A stretch of 64,000 nucleotides of DNA from positions 434,001 to 498,000 of the forward strand of contig NW_025963574.1 of NCBI RefSeq assembly GCF_910591885.1. Reading direction: 5' to 3'. Of this stretch, positions 61,839 through 64,000 are shown one piece after another (the first letter of the stretch is position 1; each line of letters opens with the position of its first letter). A model generated the notes under the pieces. The model was given only the letters and a program-made list of their open reading frames with translations. It searched no databases and was not told the DNA's origin. Made by a program: the position numbers and the translations under genes. The DNA is from Bombus terrestris. Its lineage: Eukaryota > Arthropoda > Insecta > Hymenoptera > Apidae.

Positions 61839-64000
61839 CCCAACGGTGTCCCACGGTGTCCCACGTTGTCCCACGTTGTCCCACGGTGTCCAACGATGTC
61901 CAACGGTGTCCCACGCTGTCCCACGTTGTCCCACGTTGTCCCACGTTGTCCCACGGTGTCCAACGATGTCCAACGGTGTCCCACGTTGTCCCACGTTGTC
62001 CCACGTTGTCCCACGTTGTCCCACGTTGTCCCACGATGTCCCACGTTGTCCCACGTTGTCCCACGTTGTCCCACGTTGTCCCACGTTGTCCCACGTTGTC
62101 CCACGGTGTCCAACGGTGTCCCACGTTGTCCCACGTTGTCCCACGTTGTCCCACGTTGTCCCACGTTGTCCCACGTTGTCCCACGTTGTCCCACGTTGTC
62201 CCACGGTGTCCAACGATGTCCAACGGTGTCCCACGTTGTCCCACGTTGTCCCACGTTGTCCCACGTTGTCCAACGATGTCCAACGATGTCCAACGGTGTC
62301 CCACGTTGTCCCACGGTGTCCAACGGTGTCCAACGATGTCCAACGAAGTCCAACGATGTCCAACGGTGTCCAACGGTGTCCCACGATGTCCAACGGTGTC
62401 CCACGTTGTCCCACGTTGTCCCACGTTGTCCCACGTTGTCCCACGTTCTCCCACGTTGTCCCACGTTGTCCCACGTTGTCCCACGGTGTCCAACGGTGTC
62501 CAACGATGTCCAACGGTGTCCAACGGTGTCCCACGTTGTCCCACGTTGTCCCACGGTGTCCAACGATGTTCAACGGTGTCCCACGTTGTCCCACGTTGTC
62601 CCACGTTGTCCCACGTTGTCCCACGTTGTCCCACGGTGTCCAACGGTGTCCAACGATGTCCAACGGTGTCCAACGGTGTCCCACGATGTCCACCGATGTC
62701 CAACGGTGTCCCACGTTGTCCCACGTTGTCCCACGTTGTCCCACGTTGTCCCACGATGTCCAACGGTGTCCAACGGTGTCCCACGGTGTCCCACGTTGTC
62801 CCACGTTGTCCCACGGTGTCCAACGATGTCCAACGGTGTCCCACGTTGTCCCACGTTGTCCCACGTTGTCCCACGTTGTCCCACGTTGTCCCACGTTGTC
62901 CCACGTTGTCCCACGTTGTCCCACGTTGTCCCACGTTGTCCCACGTTGTCCCACGTTGTCCCACGATGTCCCACGTTGTCCAACGATGTCCAACGGTGTC
63001 CCACGTTGTCCCACGTTGTCCCACGTTGTCCCACGTTGTCCCACGTTGTCCCACGTTGTCCCACGGTGTCCAACGATGTCCAACGGTGTCCCACGTTGTC
63101 CCACGTTGTCCGACGTTGTCCCACGTTGTCCAACGATGTCCAACGGTGTCCAACGGTGTCCCACGTTGTCCCACGTTGTCCGACGTTGTCCCACGTTGTC
63201 CAACGATGTCCAACGGTGTCCAACGGTGTCCCACGTTGTCCCACGTTGTCCCACGTTGTCCCACGATGTCCCACGTTGTCCAACGATGTCCAACGGTGTC
63301 CCACGTTGTCCCACGTTGTCCCACGTTGTCCCACGTTGTCCCACGGTGTCCAACGATGTCCACTCGGTGTCCCACGTTGTCCCACGTTGTCCCACGTTGT
63401 CCCACGTTGTCCAACGATGTCCAACGGTGTCCAACGGTGTCCCACGTTGTCCCACGTTGTCCCACGTTGTCCCACGGTGTCCAGCAGTGTCCACCGATGT
63501 CCAACGGTGTCCAACGGTGTCCAACGGTGTCCAACGGTGTCCAACGATGTCCAACGATGTCCAACGATGTCCAACGGTGTCCAACGGTGTCCCACGATGT
63601 CCAACGGTGTCCCACGTTGTCCCACGTTGTCCCACGTTGTCCCACGTTGTCCCACGTTGTCCCACGTTGTCCCACGTTGTCCCACGGTGTCCAACGGTGT
63701 CCAACGATGTCCAACGGTGTCCAACGGTGTCCCACGTTGTCCCACGTTGTCCCACGGTGTCCAACGATGTCCAACGGTGTCCCACGTTGCCCCACGTTGT
63801 CCCACGTTGTCCCACGTTGTCCCACGTTGTCCCACGGTGTCCAACGGTGTCCAACGATGTCCAACGGTGTCCAACGGTGTCCCACGATGTCCACCGATGT
63901 CCAACGGTGTCCCACGTTGTCCCACGTTGTCCCACGTTGTCCCACGTTGTCCCACGATGTCCAACGGTGTCCAACGGTGTCCCACGGTGTCCCACGTTGT
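61839..64000. repeat. Right end of array, with a 70-bp duplication
   Basis: Ordinary units continue to the window edge. Odd units are TCCAACGAAG at 62,339, TCCCACGTTC at 62,439, TTCAACGGTG at 62,569, TCCAGCAGTG at 63,480 and a leading T-to-C change at 63,790. TCCGACGTTG at 63,109 and 63,179 lies in the same seven-unit context, marking a 70-bp tandem duplication at about 63,089-63,228. Confidence 0.78.
63359..63369 (+). other. 11-bp unit: third phase break
   Basis: The unit reads TCCACTCGGTG, one base longer than normal and altered in the middle compared with TCCAACGGTG. Unit starts return from positions ending in 9 to positions ending in 0. It is the only length gain seen in the window. Confidence 0.92.

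Larger units (their letters stand above)
1..64000. repeat. 10-bp satellite array filling the window
   Basis: Every stretch of the window resolves into 10-bp units starting with T and centred on an ACG core. The main unit is TCCCACGTTG; TCCAACGGTG, TCCAACGATG, TCCCACGGTG and TCCCACGATG are also abundant. Variation is confined mainly to position 4 (C or A) and positions 8-9 (TT, GG, GC-type or AT forms). Units start at positions ending in 1 up to 15,780, ending in 0 up to 37,029, ending in 9 up to 63,369, and in 0 afterwards, so only three length changes are visible. The array continues past both window edges. No unique sequence or mobile-element insertion interrupts it. A eukaryotic satellite is the likeliest identity; chromosomal position and species cannot be told. 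Confidence 0.98.

Noticed and set aside
1..64000. CRISPR array.
   Set aside because: Units abut directly with no unique spacers, the unit is far too short, and no cas genes are present.
1..64000. Telomeric or subtelomeric simple repeat.
   Set aside because: No TTAGGG-like or other known telomere motif is present and the unit does not match one. A subtelomeric or centromeric location remains possible but cannot be shown from this sequence.
1..64000. Plasmid or phage replication iterons.
   Set aside because: Thousands of copies with no initiator gene and no AT-rich region nearby, and the scale is far beyond any iteron cluster.
1..64000. CAACGG (MYB-like) and ACGTG (HIF-like, minus strand) cores in most units as a giant regulatory cluster.
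   Set aside because: Such short cores arise automatically when a 10-bp unit is repeated. There is no promoter or gene nearby and no sign that the cores are better kept than the rest of the unit.

Overview
The whole 64-kb window is one uninterrupted tandem array of a 10-bp unit, about 6,400 copies, with no flanking unique DNA at either edge. The commonest unit is TCCCACGTTG. Four other abundant forms are TCCAACGGTG, TCCAACGATG, TCCCACGGTG and TCCCACGATG. Almost every other unit is one or two substitutions from these. I see no gene, tRNA, rRNA, transposon, CRISPR array, promoter or terminator. The very long open reading frames on both strands follow from the unit length and sequence and should not be annotated as genes. 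Arrays of this size and structure are typical of eukaryotic satellite or minisatellite DNA in long-read assemblies. Nothing in the sequence identifies the species, and bacterial, phage or plasmid origin looks very unlikely.

Layout. 1-12.26 kb is rich in TCCAACGRTG units and carries 11 copies of the odd unit TTCCATGGTT; it contains tandem duplications with periods of 1,490, 1,570 and 330 bp. 12.3-31.5 kb is built from kilobase higher-order repeats with spacings of about 3.71, 3.43 and 2.7-3.0 kb, and has no TTCCATGGTT. 31.5-35.8 kb holds a 1,760-bp duplication in which TTCCATGGTT reappears. 35.8-49.8 kb has a 1,410-bp tandem duplication and two blocks recopied 5.4-5.6 and 6.75-6.92 kb away; its signature units are TCCTACGTTG and TGCAACGATG. 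49.8-56.8 kb has a 1,940-bp duplication with a 0.9-kb nested one. 56.8-64 kb has copies spaced 930 and 2,060 bp, plus 330- and 70-bp duplications.

Unit phase is kept with only three exceptions in 64 kb: 9-bp units at 15,781 and 37,030 and an 11-bp unit at 63,359. Rare variant units act as natural markers. They show duplications at every scale from 50 bp to nearly 7 kb, often nested, and small marker haplotypes shared by parts of the array up to about 40 kb apart. This pattern fits repeated unequal exchange or gene conversion on top of local slippage.

Physical properties worth testing: CCC tracts separated by exactly 7 nt, giving a minus-strand quadruplex pattern; one CpG per 10 bp; and a unit close to one helical turn with TT and CCC on opposite faces. 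All were read by eye, so copy counts and duplication boundaries are good to about one to a few units.
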